The position numbers and the translations under genes were made by a program. DNA of 64,000 nucleotides from Niebla homalea (lineage: Eukaryota; Ascomycota; Lecanoromycetes; Lecanorales; Ramalinaceae). This document shows, piece by piece, positions 63,011 through 64,000 of this stretch; the stretch's first letter is position 1, and each line of letters starts with the position of its first letter. Where the stretch lies: NCBI GenBank assembly GCA_019925105.1, contig JAHGAU010000004.1, positions 62,001 to 126,000 on the forward strand. Reading direction: 5' to 3'. The notes beneath the pieces were generated by a model. The model worked only from the letters and a program-made list of their open reading frames with translations. It was not told the DNA's origin and made no database searches.

Positions 63011-64000
63011 ATGGCGACGAACAACGGGACCCCAGAGGTCAGAAACGATGTACGCGTATATAGCTTAAGTAATAGTAAGGATAGTACCTTAAATACGATA
63101 AGCGGAAGCGGAATAATAATAAAAGTAAAGGGGAAAAAAGGGTAAACGGCTTAGATTAATAAGAATAATAATAAGTTATATAAATAACGCGATAAATACA
63201 AGATAAAAAGGCCTTAAATTAAATAAGGAGTTTATAGTTAATAAGATACGCGTAAAAAGATACGTATAACGCGTAAAGGTATTATTATTAAGGATAATGA
63301 ATAAAGGACGGAGGGAATAAAGACGGTATACGGGGACGGATAAAAGGTAAACGGAAACGTAAAAGGTTTTATTAAGTATATATAAACTGGGAGGGAATTA
63401 AAAGAAAACAGGGAAATATTAAGTAAATAAGAATAAATTATAAAAGAAAATAATTATTAAATACGTAAAGGAAAAGCAATAAAAGAAAAGGCGATAAAAA
63501 CGTTGAAAGGCCTTTTTATAATTATATAAAAAAAATATTATATTAAAGATTTAATTAATATTATAAATTAGGTTATAAGGAATAAGAAACTTTTACGTAA
63601 ATATAAGGAGAAGTTTAAGGGAGTTAAAAAAATTATATAAAGCTTAAGGGGCAATAATAAAAACGCCGGTAAACGGAGGCGAAAAGAAATAAAGAAAATA
63701 CGTATAAAATAAAAAAGCAATAAGGAAAGCTTTAAAAAAAAGAGTAAGGATAAGTTAAGTAATAAAAATTATAAAAGCGGTATCGGCATTAACGGTAAAA
63801 AAAATAAAGGCAGGAAAAAAGGTAATAATATTAAAAAAAATAAAAATAATAACTATATAATTATTAAGTAAAAAGGAAAAGAATATAACGGTAAAAATAA
63901 ACCCGTTATAATTAATAAAGGTATTTAAGGTAATAAAAAAACTATTAATAGAATAAATTATTACGGTACGTAAATTATAAAACGGGGATATCCTTTTTAA
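63011..64000 (+). mobile_element. LINE L, 5' end (ORF1), runs out of the window
   Basis: Starts ATGGCGACGAACAACGGGACCCCAGAGG at 63011, one of the best preserved 5' ends. ORF1 is RIP-mutated and most like H. Its 63571-63600 region gives the uninterrupted version of the site where the miniature LTR element entered H. Confidence 0.92.

Noticed and set aside
1..64000. Mitochondrial or bacterial origin because of the AT content
   Set aside because: Nested LINE and Gypsy elements with RIP-type CpA/TpG loss and retained CpG point to nuclear DNA of a filamentous ascomycete; no mitochondrial or bacterial genes are present.

Overview
The window is a gene-free, very AT-rich block that I read as a heterochromatic, transposon-packed compartment of a filamentous ascomycete (Pezizomycotina). 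The main argument is the base pattern. CpA and TpG are nearly absent, TpA is everywhere, CpG is kept, and every transposon reading frame is broken by TAA/TAG stops where CAA, CAG or TGG would be expected. This is the footprint of repeat-induced point mutation (RIP). I see no intact host gene, rRNA, canonical tRNA or CRISPR array. The short open frames present are chance frames in mutated transposons.

Most of the sequence is one family of non-LTR retrotransposon (LINE), apparently Tad-like, here lettered A to L. Full copies are about 5.8 kb. ORF1 begins with ATGGCGACGAA and carries CCHC zinc knuckles near its end. ORF2 has an APE-type endonuclease, a reverse transcriptase (RT) and a long C-terminal region. 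The 3' tail is (TCAA)n rather than poly(A). Three insertions (B, E, F) have clear 12-13 bp target-site duplications. The copies are nested: A (+) sits in C (-), which lies next to B (-); F (-) sits in E (+), which sits in D (+); and I, J, K and L (+) are stacked one inside the next, with their 3' parts beyond the window.

From left to right: 1-5783 holds LINE A and the 5' part of LINE C. 5784-17577 holds a Ty3/Gypsy element on the minus strand (Gypsy-O) split by full-length LINE B. 17578-27828 is a mosaic of Gypsy fragments (P gag, N RNase H, M protease and RT) with three solo-LTR-like sequences and a second, inverted O-type LTR. 27829-45200 is the D/E/F nest. 45201-47875 is the 3' half of LINE G. 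48171-54996 is full-length LINE H. 55138-64000 is the I/J/K/L stack.

The stand-out feature is a GC-rich 1,062 bp element at 48744-49805 inside LINE H. It has two 178 bp LTRs (TG...CA), a GAATA target duplication, a polypurine tract and no visible coding capacity, so it looks like a miniature LTR retrotransposon (TRIM). Just after its left LTR, 10 bases are perfectly complementary to a site inside the LTR, as in self-primed (Tf1-like) retrotransposons. A tRNA-like A box and B box straddle the LTR/internal boundary. A truncated copy of its LTR occurs at 3619-3700. No autonomous partner is visible.
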